Counted from the first letter of the stretch, positions 9,269 to 19,190 are shown. The stretch: DNA of 64,000 nucleotides from JBCCWR01 sp039193385 (GCA_039193385.1 JBCCWR010000002.1:8992-72991), one strand, 5' to 3'. Numbers and translations are program-made. Notes: generated from the sequence alone by a model not told the origin.

Positions 9269-10390
9269 TTATTTAATTCCTGGCATTTTCTGAATATTGG
9301 GAACTGACTTCTTAATAGGATTTGCCTTCAGGAGCTCGGCGGTTTCTGCAAGGATCGCATAGGCTTCTGGTTGTACGACCCCATTGCCGTCAGGCCCTAC
9401 ATTAAGGAGGAGCGCTCCACCCTTTTCGTTGATATCCTTGAGTTTGTCGTAAACGGTCTGGGCACTCTTCCATGCATCATCGCTTTTCTTGTAGCCCCAC
9501 GAGTAATTCATGGTGTAACAACCTTCCCAGTGCATGGCAAAGGCGTCCTTAAAATGCTTCTGTTCCTGGGTGACGTAATCGAGTTCAAAAGTCTTCCTTT
9601 TGGCCACTCGGTTGTTGACGATGACATTGCGGTCAGCATTACGGATGGCGTTATAGAGTTCGATGCCATCTTTCATCGTCCACCACTTCACCCAATCGCC
9701 GTCGAACCACAAAACACTTGGTTCATATTTCTCGATGAGTTCCAGCACCTGGTTGCGCTGGTAATCGACATATTCCTGTTTCCGATCATCGACGATCTGC
9801 GTGTTACGCGCATTTCCCTTTTTACCCAGATCAACGGGACGCGCTTGGGTGTGATGGTGCCAATCGAGAATACTGTAATAGAGACCAAAACGAATGCCGT
9901 GTTTATCGCAAGCTTGCTTGAGCTCCATCAGTAAGTCGCGGTCTTTGATCGGAGTAGCCGCAATGTCATAGTCCGTATAGGCACTATCCCAGAGGCAGAA
10001 ACCTTCATGGTGCTTTGAAGTAATGACCAGATAAGTCATACCTGCCTTTTTGGCCGCAGACACGATGGTCTCAGCATCGAAGTCAGCAGGGTTGAATTCC
10101 TTGGCCAACTCGGCGTATTCCTCCCGATCGATATTCAAGGTGCCCATGATCCATTCGGAGTAGACACTCCCGCCCCCGCCATTTTTATTGGGGAGGCGCT
10201 GGTCTTTCCATTCGCCCCCCAATATGGAATACAAGCCAAAGTGGATGAACATGCCGTATTGCGTATCGGCAAACCACTGCATGCGCGTGTTATATTCTTC
10301 AAGGGATTCGGACTTAAGTTCAGCAGCCTGAGATAAGGAATTACTGGAAACGATAAAAATGGATACGAGGACTATTAATGATCTTTTCAT
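9269..10390 (-). CDS. Secreted alpha-L-fucosidase, GH29 (single-domain)
   Basis: This 373-residue protein has a signal peptide (MKRSLIVLVSIFIVSS) and is almost entirely the GH29 barrel. Motifs include YGMFIHFGLYSI near residue 45, VITSKHHEGFCLWDS, FGLYYSILDWHH and the likely nucleophile Asp230 in VLWFDGDW. The C-terminal beta-sandwich common in longer family members is missing or reduced, unlike the 619-residue paralogue at 2482. It is followed at 60 bp by a sulfatase and preceded by the DUF5060 glycosidase, all leftward. A likely role is release of fucose from de-sulfated oligosaccharides. The assignment is firm and the linkage preference unknown. Confidence 0.94.
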   Translation of the reverse strand: MKRSLIVLVSIFIVSSNSLSQAAELKSESLEEYNTRMQWFADTQYGMFIHFGLYSILGGEWKDQRLPNKNGGGGSVYSEWIMGTLNIDREEYAELAKEFNPADFDAETIVSAAKKAGMTYLVITSKHHEGFCLWDSAYTDYDIAATPIKDRDLLMELKQACDKHGIRFGLYYSILDWHHHTQARPVDLGKKGNARNTQIVDDRKQEYVDYQRNQVLELIEKYEPSVLWFDGDWVKWWTMKDGIELYNAIRNADRNVIVNNRVAKRKTFELDYVTQEQKHFKDAFAMHWEGCYTMNYSWGYKKSDDAWKSAQTVYDKLKDINEKGGALLLNVGPDGNGVVQPEAYAILAETAELLKANPIKKSVPNIQKMPGIK

Positions 10391-10593
10391 AACAAAATAA
10401 AGTTAATTTGAACTATTTTTTGCATTAAACCAATGCAAAAAAAGAAAAAAAGGAGGCGAAAAAGAAAAATTACACCCAGGAGGAGCAGCCTTTCTCTGGA
10501 GTTAATTAGAAAAAGGCTACAGGCCAGACGCGATTGAAATGACATTAGCCGCACCATTGAGACTTAAACCCACATCATGCGGGTTCAATCAGA

Positions 10594-13500
10594 TTAGTCG
10601 GTCTCTAAAAATGCGCTGGATATAATCTGCAGGCCAGACATTGCATCAACACCTCCATTGGATTGAAGCTGTCCCGTTATCTCACCTGTGCTAGTGGAAG
10701 TGTACGTAAAGTCTATGTAGTTTACGCTGGGCATCCTAAAGAATTCGTTATTTGCTGGCACACTAAACAAACCTGAATTAACCGCATAATTACCAGTGCC
10801 TGAAACTTGCCCGAAAATACGGATGGTGTATTCCGTATCTGGACTTAAGCCGCTAAAGCGCCAGCGGAGGTTTTTACCAGCTACCCTTAGCTGCGTATAG
10901 ACTAAATCCCTTCCCAGTGTGTCATTCGCATTGGTGTCCTCCCAAGTTCGATAAACCCTTCCTTCGTAATTCAACTCAAATTGAACCGATGTCGTATTAC
11001 CCTGTCCATCGATCAGGTTACTGAGCGTCGGATTGGTTATTAATGATAGGGCATCTCCCGGGCCTACAACGAGACTGTTCCATGCTCCTTCCTGCCCCGC
11101 TAAAGGTACCATGGCAGCATTTCCCGGTGTTGTGTCAGAACCAGCATAGGTGTTTACGCCACCCGTCTTTGTGGTATCGAAGTCGATGCTGATTAGATCG
11201 CTAACTTCTGTTACATCAATCTCCAACTGAACCTCTGCAAGGCCTCCCTGACCATCAGATGCCTCTATCACAAAGACGTTATTGCCTGCATCACTGTTGG
11301 TAGGCGTTCCGCTCAGAGTTCCATCAGCCGCCACATTCAACCAACCTGGACCAGAGACTTTGCTATAGCTCAATACATCACCATCGACATCAGTGGCTGT
11401 GCCGGCAATCGTGCCACTGTAAACGCTGCCTCCGCTTGCACCCCCTACCGTGATCACATCCTCACCAAAGGTTGGTTGATAGTTAAAGGCTGAGGTAGTG
11501 CTGGAAGTGATCTGCAAGCCAGACATAGCACTGATGGTGCCATCGGAATTGAGTCGGCCGGTGATTTGGCCCTGGCTATCCGAGACCACAGTAAAGTCCA
11601 TATAATTCTGCAGGGGCATCGGAATCAGTGAGCTATTGACTGCAAAATAACCACGATTGCTGGACCAGCCATCAGAACCGGAAACCTGGCCGAAGACACG
11701 GATGGTGTATTGGGTATCCGGCCGCAAGCCATTGAAGCGCCATTTCAGATTTCTGCCTGCTATACCATACTGCGTATAGACCACATCGCGCCCTAGTAAA
11801 TCAGGTGTACTGCTATCTTCCCAGGTTCGATAAACTAGCCCTTGGTAATTCAATTCAAAATGAACTGATGTCGCTTGTCCTTTGCCATCTATGAGATTAC
11901 TAAGCACCGGATTGGTTCGTAGAGATTGGGTATCTCCAGAACCCACCCCAAGACTATTCCACAAACCACTCTGGCCGGGCAGAGGCATCATACTGGCATT
12001 TCCAGGGGTTATGCCTGAGCCGGAATACGTATTCATACTACCGGTCTTCGTGGTATCAAAATCGATACTGAGCAAAGCTTGCGCTGCTACCACTGTAATG
12101 TTGAGCTGAACTTCATCCGTGCCGCCCTGGCCATCTGCAACCATAACGGTGAAGTAGTTAACGCCCAGATCGCTCGATGTAGGCGTGCCGCTGAGCGTAC
12201 CATCCGCTGCTATAGTGAGCCACGGTAATCCAGAGACTTTGCTGTATGTTAGCGTGTCTCCATCAGCATCTGTGGCTGATCCTGCGATGGTGTCGCTGTA
12301 AGCAACGTCTTCGTTGGCATCAAGACCATTGATAGGGTCGACGTTAAAGACAGGTGGGTTGTTTGGCGGTGTCGGGCCTCCAGCGATACTACCAGATGCG
12401 TAGATACGAATGTCATCTAAAGTCGAGAATTCTTTAGCTGCACCATTAGCATTACCTTTAAATCGGAATCGAGTTTGATTTGTCAGGGTATAATCAGCAA
12501 TCGTAACTCTCTCGTCGACATAAGTTGTCCAGTTACGCGGGTCATCGCTTGTCAATTTACCTCGCCCAATTTTGTGGACTCCGGTCCAGCTTTTTCCGCT
12601 GTTGGTAGACATCTCCAATTTGTGTCCTTCTCCACTTTCCAGGTTGGCTAAACTGAAGGTATATTCCACTGTCACCTCGGTATAGCCATCTAGCGGAAGA
12701 TCATGGGTGCTTGAGAGTGTAGAATCGTCTCCGTTTTGAATGACTCTGATTCTGTAACTTCCGTCACCATTCTCTACCCTTATGCATCGGGCACCCCCAC
12801 TCGCCCAGTTGCCAAAACCACTTTCGAAATCGTCGGATTGAATGAGGGATTCATTGCCGGAGACGACCAGAAGGTTCATCGTCGCGATATCGTTTTCACC
12901 GTTTCCATTAGAAACATTTATTGTAAAAGTATTACTTCCGATATCTGCGGCGGAGGGGGTTCCACTTAGCGTGCCATCCGCAGCGACACTTAACCATCCC
13001 GGTCCGGAGATCTTTAGGTAGCTAACGGTATCTCCATTTGGGTCAAAGGCTCGGTCCGCGATGGAACCGGTGTAAGCGTTTCCACTGTAGGCTTTGTTTG
13101 CGATTAATGAATCGATGATGAAGTTTGGCGCTGTAGGTTCGGTCCCCGCCTTATACATCTGGACCGCCAGGTAGGGATCGTTGGGCATGGTGATGGAGAA
13201 ACTACCGGATTGGATGCCCTTATCGGTTATTGTCATATTCCACGTATCCAGCAAGCTCACTCGGTAATCGATACCGGCAGGCATATTATAGTTGCGGCTG
13301 GTGGCGGTCTGGTCGCCATAGTAATAAAGAAAATAGTCGTCTCCGTTTTGGGCGGCTTGCTCATCACCGCTGACGGGTTCGAGTTTCTTCTCGGGGATAT
13401 GATTCATTAGTGTATCGAACCAATCGATACGTGCAGGACTGGTGCCTTTTAAGCTGCCTCCCCGTGACCACCAAAGAATATTGTCCGGCGAAAGGTAACA

Positions 13501-14658
13501 CTCGCCATGACCTAAATAGGTGCCTTTAACCGTGGCATCCCAATAGCGCGCCGTCATTTCCTCGCCGCTCAATTGCCCCCAGGAACTGGCTACGTCGCCC
13601 TCATACTTCGCCTCGTCATAGACTACGGGTTTTTGGTATCTATCACGAAGTTCGAGCCCTCCGTCCTTTAAACCACTGGCATCACCCTGGTAACTGACGT
13701 GAGTAACCCACGATTTATTATGATCGAAAACATTTTTTGGAAAACCGGGATAATTATGGATGCTTCTAAGGTGGTCATAGGGGTCTTTGTTTTGAAAAAA
13801 AGTTCCCATAGCATCCCAAAAATCATCGGGAAACCCTACCAGATGATACTCGTTGGCCATGGACCACCACACATTGCGGTAGCATGCGAGCCGCGCGATC
13901 ATGTAGTCCCAGTAGCGCTCCATTTCTTCCTGGGTTTGGTTGTTTTTGAATCCGAAAGTCAAACCGTTGTAAGAATCGTAGGGATGCATGACGATGATAT
14001 CTGCTTCGATTCCGAGATCTTGGAGTTGATTCAAACGCATTTCCAAATTGTGCCAGAAGTCGGGGTTGAAACGGGTGAAATCCCAGTTCTCCAGGGTGCC
14101 TTCCACCGGATAATGCTCTGGCTCTACATCGTTCCCGTAGTTGAATGATTTCGGGAATATGCATATCCTAATTTTGTTAAATCTGTGTTGACTGAGGGTC
14201 TCTAGGGTCCGATCTTGCAAGGCAGTGGTCTGGTTGATCCAGCCATAAACCGTAGTGCCATTCTCAAAGTAGGGAGTGCCATCTTCATATTGGAAATGGA
14301 AGGTGTCTCGCACGCTGACTGGGCCGCGATTGTTTCCGGTAGGCGGCACACAGGTAAACGAGCCAGCCTGGCCGTCCAAAGCCGGTGCGTTGCTAACAGT
14401 TGTGTAATTCCAGACACCTTCAGAGCGTGGCATGAAACGGATTTTGTAGATCCCGTTTCCATCATAGAAACCGGGAACCGTGATACTGGTGCTTCCTTGG
14501 CTAAAGTTAGCATCGAGGGTGACATCGACATAGGGATTACCGCTTGACGGGCCAGACAGTGTGACTTCAAAGCAGTCCCATTTTTCAACAGACTGGGCAT
14601 TCAGAGAGACAAAGGAGAAGCAAAGTGCGAGCAATAGTGGGATATAGTTTTTTTTCAT
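10594..14658 (-). CDS. Secreted multidomain glycoside hydrolase (DUF5060, GH barrel, putative Ig repeats)
   Basis: A 1354-residue exported protein (signal MKKNYIPLLLALCFSFVS). The order is DUF5060 beta-sandwich (about 25-110), then a clan-A-like TIM barrel (about 120-450) with a candidate acid/base Glu in WWSMANEYH and a candidate nucleophile Glu in VVYDEAKYEG, then a DUF5605-like sandwich. After these come three putative-Ig (He_PIG) repeats at about 545-620, 775-860 and 1075-1150, each with WLxxAADGTLSGTP. Between and after the last two lie two copies of a roughly 195-residue module that begin SIDFDTTKTG (about 865 and 1160) and end AMSGLQI. The barrel resembles DUF4038/apiosidase-like enzymes but no specific substrate can be named. 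The AT-rich DNA upstream probably carries its promoter. Confidence 0.85.
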   Translation of the reverse strand: MKKNYIPLLLALCFSFVSLNAQSVEKWDCFEVTLSGPSSGNPYVDVTLDANFSQGSTSITVPGFYDGNGIYKIRFMPRSEGVWNYTTVSNAPALDGQAGSFTCVPPTGNNRGPVSVRDTFHFQYEDGTPYFENGTTVYGWINQTTALQDRTLETLSQHRFNKIRICIFPKSFNYGNDVEPEHYPVEGTLENWDFTRFNPDFWHNLEMRLNQLQDLGIEADIIVMHPYDSYNGLTFGFKNNQTQEEMERYWDYMIARLACYRNVWWSMANEYHLVGFPDDFWDAMGTFFQNKDPYDHLRSIHNYPGFPKNVFDHNKSWVTHVSYQGDASGLKDGGLELRDRYQKPVVYDEAKYEGDVASSWGQLSGEEMTARYWDATVKGTYLGHGECYLSPDNILWWSRGGSLKGTSPARIDWFDTLMNHIPEKKLEPVSGDEQAAQNGDDYFLYYYGDQTATSRNYNMPAGIDYRVSLLDTWNMTITDKGIQSGSFSITMPNDPYLAVQMYKAGTEPTAPNFIIDSLIANKAYSGNAYTGSIADRAFDPNGDTVSYLKISGPGWLSVAADGTLSGTPSAADIGSNTFTINVSNGNGENDIATMNLLVVSGNESLIQSDDFESGFGNWASGGARCIRVENGDGSYRIRVIQNGDDSTLSSTHDLPLDGYTEVTVEYTFSLANLESGEGHKLEMSTNSGKSWTGVHKIGRGKLTSDDPRNWTTYVDERVTIADYTLTNQTRFRFKGNANGAAKEFSTLDDIRIYASGSIAGGPTPPNNPPVFNVDPINGLDANEDVAYSDTIAGSATDADGDTLTYSKVSGLPWLTIAADGTLSGTPTSSDLGVNYFTVMVADGQGGTDEVQLNITVVAAQALLSIDFDTTKTGSMNTYSGSGITPGNASMMPLPGQSGLWNSLGVGSGDTQSLRTNPVLSNLIDGKGQATSVHFELNYQGLVYRTWEDSSTPDLLGRDVVYTQYGIAGRNLKWRFNGLRPDTQYTIRVFGQVSGSDGWSSNRGYFAVNSSLIPMPLQNYMDFTVVSDSQGQITGRLNSDGTISAMSGLQITSSTTSAFNYQPTFGEDVITVGGASGGSVYSGTIAGTATDVDGDVLSYSKVSGPGWLNVAADGTLSGTPTNSDAGNNVFVIEASDGQGGLAEVQLEIDVTEVSDLISIDFDTTKTGGVNTYAGSDTTPGNAAMVPLAGQEGAWNSLVVGPGDALSLITNPTLSNLIDGQGNTTSVQFELNYEGRVYRTWEDTNANDTLGRDLVYTQLRVAGKNLRWRFSGLSPDTEYTIRIFGQVSGTGNYAVNSGLFSVPANNEFFRMPSVNYIDFTYTSTSTGEITGQLQSNGGVDAMSGLQIISSAFLETD

Positions 14659-14910
14659 AACGATGTCCTAACTCCTTAAGCAGTCGTTGGGGTTTATTCT
14701 AGGGAGAGAGCAAAGGTTTAACTTTTTATAATCCATATTGTTATTATGGTTTTTATTGAATATGTGGTTATGTTGGCAAATATAAGTTGGCTCGTCAATA
14801 TAATCTACTTTTTAATGTTAAGACCTAGTCATCGCGCTTACAACGAGTTCAAGCGGCCTAGCCTGTAGCCTCTAAGAGATGCAAAAAAGCTATTCTCGGC
14901 CAAAGTAGAT

Positions 14911-15114
14911 AACAAAATACCCAAAAGAGCAGTGTTTTTGGGTTTTATAGATCGTTGGCCAAGAGTTGTAGAGTCTGAGCATCGCGAAGTTCTAAGGTTA
15001 TGCGAAAGTCACAAACTGCATGGAAAAGCCATCGGTTTCTTTGATAGGCCAATTTTGTGTTCTGCGATTCTCAATGAAGTGCTTAAGTGGACATTGGACA
15101 AAAAGTTGGCTTAA
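14911..15114 (+). pseudogene. C-terminal remnant of a VapC-type PIN toxin
   Basis: The frame from about 14911 encodes roughly 67 residues that match the end of VapC PIN-domain ribonucleases: EVLRLCESHKLHGKAIGF, then FDRPILCSAIL and LKWTLDKKLA, corresponding to the usual GxGIGxxDxxLLxSAxL and LWTxDKxL motifs. The N-terminal half with the first catalytic Asp is absent and the last short strand is missing, so it cannot be active. It lies in the 514-bp gap 14659-15172, pointing opposite to its neighbours. No antitoxin is visible. The identification rests on motif memory only. Confidence 0.5.
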
Positions 15115-15172
15115 TCTTAAGAAGAGCTAACTGACTTCTGACTTAGCTGTGTTTCTTTTGTTTTTTCACAGT

Positions 15173-16399
15173 TTAATTGCTTGGTTCATTGCTGACCGAT
15201 TTCAACACAGCAATGGCTTTCTTGCGCAGTTCCTCATTCGTCGGGTTTCGTCCATGTTTTACCTTAAAGGCAGCCACGGCTCGCTTCATGCCGGTGTAAT
15301 AGTTCGACAAAGTATGGTAGAATGGCTGTTCTAAATTAGTGTCATCAATGAGCCACACTCCACGGTGCTTGCCATTGATTTTTTCGTTGCAGTACAGCTC
15401 CCAATAGAGGACGAATGGACAACCCCACTCGACAGCGCTGAGACATACGTCTCGGGCGAATTCATCCTGTTTCTCAGGCGTCCCCGCCGCTGCCAAGGGA
15501 AGACCATATTCCCCTATAAAAACACGCTTACCTTGAAATCCGGGTTTGGAGGGCAGTTTCGACTCGATGTAGTCCAAGGCTTTCTGCAGCGCTTCCCGCA
15601 CATTGTCTTTGTTGGGTTTGGTCGTGTCATAACTCGAGTAAGATACGTAGTCCAACGTGGTATGGGGAAGCACATCGTTGACCAGGCACTTGCCACCCTT
15701 CATCCCCTTAGCCACCAAGTTGACCTCAGTGTAATGATAGAGGGAAATACCATCCACGGGCACCTCTCGCTTTGCATCATCAATGGCTTCCTGACGTACG
15801 TTGAGCCAGTCGATCATGCCCTTGATAGCCTCAGGCGTAGGATCTTTGGTCCGGTCGGTTCCTTGATGAAGGAGCCAATCTCCCTCCCAATGTCCAAGGA
15901 GAAATGTCTTACCGGTGCCTTGGTATGTCGTCAACAAATAGGTGGCCAAGGCCTTTATCTCACCATAAGTGGCATCACGCTCTGCTTTGGAAAAACCATC
16001 TTGCCATCTCACCGGAGCAAAGGTATTGACCCAGATGAGGTAGTAGGCAAAAGGCATGTCCAACACGGCTTTCATGGAGGGCTCTTTGTGAGCCAGATCG
16101 GTCAAAGACTGGATGTCATCGCGGGGCGGTAGCCCATAGAGCTTGCCCTTATAGCGTTCACTCATAGCAAACTTCAGAAGATTGGAGCCCATGGCCAGAA
16201 TACGCTCTGCCGTCTCGACCAGAGTGGTCTTCTCGGTGAACTGATATTTCACGCCGATGGTCTGAGTTCCGAGGACGTAGTTGGTGGTATCTATCTCAGA
16301 CTCAGGACTGGGTCCGTTCAAAATCTGCGCGCTACTTGCGTTTACCCAGAGATGTATGATAACGAAAGCCAAGAAGCACGTATGATATTTCACGTTCAT
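15173..16399 (-). CDS. Secreted TIM-barrel glycoside-hydrolase-like protein
   Basis: The 408-residue product begins MNVKYHTCFLAFVII, a signal peptide ending near SSAQ. The body reads as a (beta/alpha)8 barrel: GVKYQFTE, LLKFAMSERY, FLLGHWEGDW with a possible acid/base Glu, ISLYHYTEVN, YVSYSSYD, FIGEYGLP with a possible nucleophile Glu, and LYWELYCNE. These are features of clan-A glycosidases, but I do not recognise a numbered family. A longer frame to 16477 exists; the internal ATG at 16399 is chosen because it starts the signal peptide. The C-terminal 50 residues are Lys-rich and helical. It belongs to the leftward degradation genes. Confidence 0.7.
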   Translation of the reverse strand: MNVKYHTCFLAFVIIHLWVNASSAQILNGPSPESEIDTTNYVLGTQTIGVKYQFTEKTTLVETAERILAMGSNLLKFAMSERYKGKLYGLPPRDDIQSLTDLAHKEPSMKAVLDMPFAYYLIWVNTFAPVRWQDGFSKAERDATYGEIKALATYLLTTYQGTGKTFLLGHWEGDWLLHQGTDRTKDPTPEAIKGMIDWLNVRQEAIDDAKREVPVDGISLYHYTEVNLVAKGMKGGKCLVNDVLPHTTLDYVSYSSYDTTKPNKDNVREALQKALDYIESKLPSKPGFQGKRVFIGEYGLPLAAAGTPEKQDEFARDVCLSAVEWGCPFVLYWELYCNEKINGKHRGVWLIDDTNLEQPFYHTLSNYYTGMKRAVAAFKVKHGRNPTNEELRKKAIAVLKSVSNEPSN

Positions 16400-16565
16400 A
16401 GGTTTCTTACCTATGAATGTTAAAAGATAAATACAAGGATGAAAGAGAAACCTTTTCCCACCAAGACGCACGACCATTTAATGAAAAGTAAAAAGAGAAA
16501 AGAGTTCCGGTAGCTGAAAAACTGAGCACAGGACTTGGATGAAGCAAGTTAGTGGACCCTGTGGA

Positions 16566-17297
16566 TCATTCGTTTACGGCCTGCTTTGCAGCCAACTTGA
16601 GTTGATTTGCCGTTCGACTTTCCAATGAGTTGTTCCACCGAATAGTTGTCGGGTCTCTGTCTGCAAGAACTTGCATAAAAACACATGCCGCCAGGTAAGC
16701 GCCCCTCTTGCTGGGATGACTACCATCCTTCGCATAAAGAGACCGAAACAAGTTCTCATCCAAGTCGTATACGGCTCTGAACGCTAGACCCACCGGAGCT
16801 ATCAAGGCCGCATTATCTCGAGCTGCCTGTTCATAGTTCTCGGCCAACTTTTTTTGCATGGTTGGAAAGTCTGGAAAACTATTGGGGTTCCGAGCATCCC
16901 CATCGCGACGACCCCACGTCATATATAGGCACATTTTCGGCTGTGGTTTAAGATCGCTAAAAAACTGAGAAAAACCTTTGACTGCCATATGAAAAGACTT
17001 TGTATACTTGCCGGGTAAGGCGGGCGTCTGGCTTTGATCCTGTAAGATGATGAAGGACCAATCCTTACTTCTTAGTTTATCCAAGATCGCCGGGTTATTG
17101 AGATGTTGGGTGAGATTCTTTCCTCCCGGAGCGATGAAATCGAAATGGACATGCACACCTTCCCGTTTGAATAACTCAGTGACCGTTTGCTTGATTCCTT
17201 GCGTATAACTATTGCCAATGAAAAGAATATTCTCTTCACCGAAAGCGGGCAGCGTAGTGGCTAAGGCAACAAATAAAATATTAAGCATGCGCACCAT
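16566..17297 (-). CDS. Secreted SGNH/GDSL-type hydrolase
   Basis: About 243 residues with a signal peptide (MVRMLNILFVALATTLPAFG). The SGNH blocks are visible: block I with the nucleophile Ser in ILFIGNSYTQG, block II Gly in APGGKN, a block III-like segment IILQDQSQ, and block V DGSHPSKRGAYLA carrying the Asp-His pair. Such enzymes deacetylate polysaccharides or act on other esters; in this setting a carbohydrate acetylesterase is the natural guess. The start at 17297 (or 17288) is preferred over 17357 because it opens the signal sequence. It is the most upstream gene of the leftward block and is divergent from the SulP gene at 17538. Confidence 0.75.
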   Translation of the reverse strand: MVRMLNILFVALATTLPAFGEENILFIGNSYTQGIKQTVTELFKREGVHVHFDFIAPGGKNLTQHLNNPAILDKLRSKDWSFIILQDQSQTPALPGKYTKSFHMAVKGFSQFFSDLKPQPKMCLYMTWGRRDGDARNPNSFPDFPTMQKKLAENYEQAARDNAALIAPVGLAFRAVYDLDENLFRSLYAKDGSHPSKRGAYLAACVFMQVLADRDPTTIRWNNSLESRTANQLKLAAKQAVNE

Positions 17298-17537
17298 TGA
17301 GAAAAGTATCTTTGAGATTACCCAAGTAAGAATGCCGGTGCCCTTTAGTGGATTCAATTCCTAATGAGAACGATACGTTCCCTTTTTCTACAAAGGAAGA
17401 ATGAAGAAAAATGACAGACATTTAATAACGATGAGAGTTGCTTCGCATTTAAATAGAGCTATAAACCAAGCCGAAACCAGTGCCATTACGATGCAAAAGA
17501 AATTTAAAATATTACCCATGACGGACGGACCCTTTTT

Positions 17538-19079
17538 ATGATTCAGCTTATTTTTCGAAAATATGGCAATCGCCAATACCTTAAAGATGATCTTCTCTCC
17601 GGATTGACCGTTGCCCTTGCCCTTGTTCCTGAAGCCGTCGCTTTTGCCTTTGTGGCAGGAGTCAATCCCCTCGTTGGGCTTTATGCTGCCTTCATTATCG
17701 GTCTTGTTGCATCGATAGCAGGAGGACGCCCAGGCATGATTTCTGGCGCGACTGGTGCGCTTGCTGTTGTTGTGGTGTCATTGGTCGCAACACACGGAAT
17801 AGAGTATTTATTTGCTACGGTTGTTTTATGTGGCGTCTTGCAAATCACCGCCGGGCTTTTTCGCCTGGGGAAATTTATTCGTCTGGTCCCACATTCGGTG
17901 ATGTTTGGCTTTGTCAATGGTCTGGCTATCGTCATTTTTATGGCCCAACTCGATAGTTTTAAAATCAGTAATGATGCGGGTGAGAAAGTGTGGATGCAAG
18001 GCAGTGGCCTTTGGATGATGCTGGGCCTGGTTGGCCTGACCATGCTCATCATACAGTTTTTACCCAAATTGACGAAGGCTGTACCCTCCTCGCTCATGGC
18101 CATCTTAGTGACTTCTGCCATTGTCATTGGTTTTGGTCTAGATACCCCGTCCGTAGGTGATGTCGCCAGTGTCGCAGGTGGCTTCCCGAGTTTTCACATA
18201 CCTGGTGTTCCCTTTAATCTGGAAACATTAGCGATCATTTGGCCCTTCGCGTTGACCATGGCAAGTGTGGGCTTGATCGAGTCCTTGATGACTATGTCCC
18301 TCATCGATGAGCTCACTGAGACGCGAGGCAAAGGAAATCGTGAATGCGTGGGGCAGGGCCTAGCCAATGTTTTCACGGGTTTCTTTGGAGGTATGGGTGG
18401 ATGTGCGATGATTGGCCAGTCGATGATTAATATCCGCTCCGGAGGCCGCACACGCCTTTCAGGTATTTCAGCAGCGTTGTTCCTGCTTCTTTTCATCCTG
18501 TTTATCCCGAATTTGATCGAAAAAATCCCTATTGCTGCGCTCGTAGGAGTTATGTTTATGGTGGTCATAGGCACCTTCGAGTGGACCAGTTTTCGCATCC
18601 TGAACAAAATCCCCAAGGTAGATGCATTCGTATTGATCATGGTGTCCTTAATCACCGTTTTGCTGCACAATCTAGCCCTTGCGGTCATCGCCGGTGTTGT
18701 TATCTCTGCACTGGCTTTTGCCTGGGAAAGTGCCACGCATCTCCGCGCCGAAGTCTCCAAAGATGAAAAAGGCATCAAACACTATGACCTTTTTGGTCCC
18801 TTGTTTTTTGGATCGGTTAAATCCTTTCAAGATATCTTTAACCCATCCAAGGACCCCAAAGAAGTCGTTATCGACTTTCAGAATTCGCGGGTCTGGGACC
18901 ACTCTGGCATCGAAGCCATTAACTCACTGACGAAGCGCTATGGGAAGCGAGGAACCATCTTGCATCTACGCCACCTTAGCGCAGAATGCCGACAACTGCT
19001 CGATAAAGCGGGTAACATGATCGAGGTCAACATCGTCGAAGATCCCAAATATCATATAGCCGAAGACAAGCTCGATTAA
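17538..19079 (+). CDS. SulP-family anion transporter with STAS domain
   Basis: A 513-residue inner-membrane protein. Residues 12-400 hold the SLC26/SulP transport domain: DDLLSGLTVALALVPEAVAFA at the start, GLYAAFIIGLV, GGRPGMISGATGA and GGMGGCAMIGQSMIN. The last 100 residues are a cytoplasmic STAS domain (FFGSVKSFQDIF, VVIDFQNSRVWDHSGI). SulP proteins carry sulfate, bicarbonate or other anions; the position among sulfatases suggests sulfate, but a bicarbonate role is equally possible from sequence. It reads rightward, divergent from the SGNH gene. Confidence 0.92.
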   Translation: MIQLIFRKYGNRQYLKDDLLSGLTVALALVPEAVAFAFVAGVNPLVGLYAAFIIGLVASIAGGRPGMISGATGALAVVVVSLVATHGIEYLFATVVLCGVLQITAGLFRLGKFIRLVPHSVMFGFVNGLAIVIFMAQLDSFKISNDAGEKVWMQGSGLWMMLGLVGLTMLIIQFLPKLTKAVPSSLMAILVTSAIVIGFGLDTPSVGDVASVAGGFPSFHIPGVPFNLETLAIIWPFALTMASVGLIESLMTMSLIDELTETRGKGNRECVGQGLANVFTGFFGGMGGCAMIGQSMINIRSGGRTRLSGISAALFLLLFILFIPNLIEKIPIAALVGVMFMVVIGTFEWTSFRILNKIPKVDAFVLIMVSLITVLLHNLALAVIAGVVISALAFAWESATHLRAEVSKDEKGIKHYDLFGPLFFGSVKSFQDIFNPSKDPKEVVIDFQNSRVWDHSGIEAINSLTKRYGKRGTILHLRHLSAECRQLLDKAGNMIEVNIVEDPKYHIAEDKLD

Positions 19080-19169
19080 TGGAATGCTCTCTAAAAATCT
19101 GAGCTCGGGATCAGAAAGCTGTATTTAAAACAGACTCTTGGGAAAATCAGTGTGTGAGAAAAAACTAAA

Positions 19170-19190
19170 CCAAGAATCCGTGATTCTTGG
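19170..19190. promoter_or_regulatory. Perfect 9-bp inverted repeat with 3-bp spacer
   Basis: CCAAGAATC and GATTCTTGG flank CGT in the 301-bp gap between the SulP gene and the lyase-like gene. It could be an operator or a short hairpin at the end of the SulP transcript; no run of T follows, so a standard terminator is unlikely. The rest of the gap is AT-rich with GTTAAAGTTAACTT-type repeats near 19285 and probably contains the promoter of the gene at 19381. Confidence 0.35.

Noticed and set aside
9371..9934. Long plus-strand frame of 187 codons opposite a fucosidase gene
   Set aside because: It is an antisense shadow of the GH29 gene, which has clear family motifs and a signal peptide.
17388..17576. 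Minus-strand frame of 62 codons with a hydrophobic segment
   Set aside because: It overlaps the SulP start and includes a family 2 repeat; AT-rich DNA readily gives hydrophobic frames.
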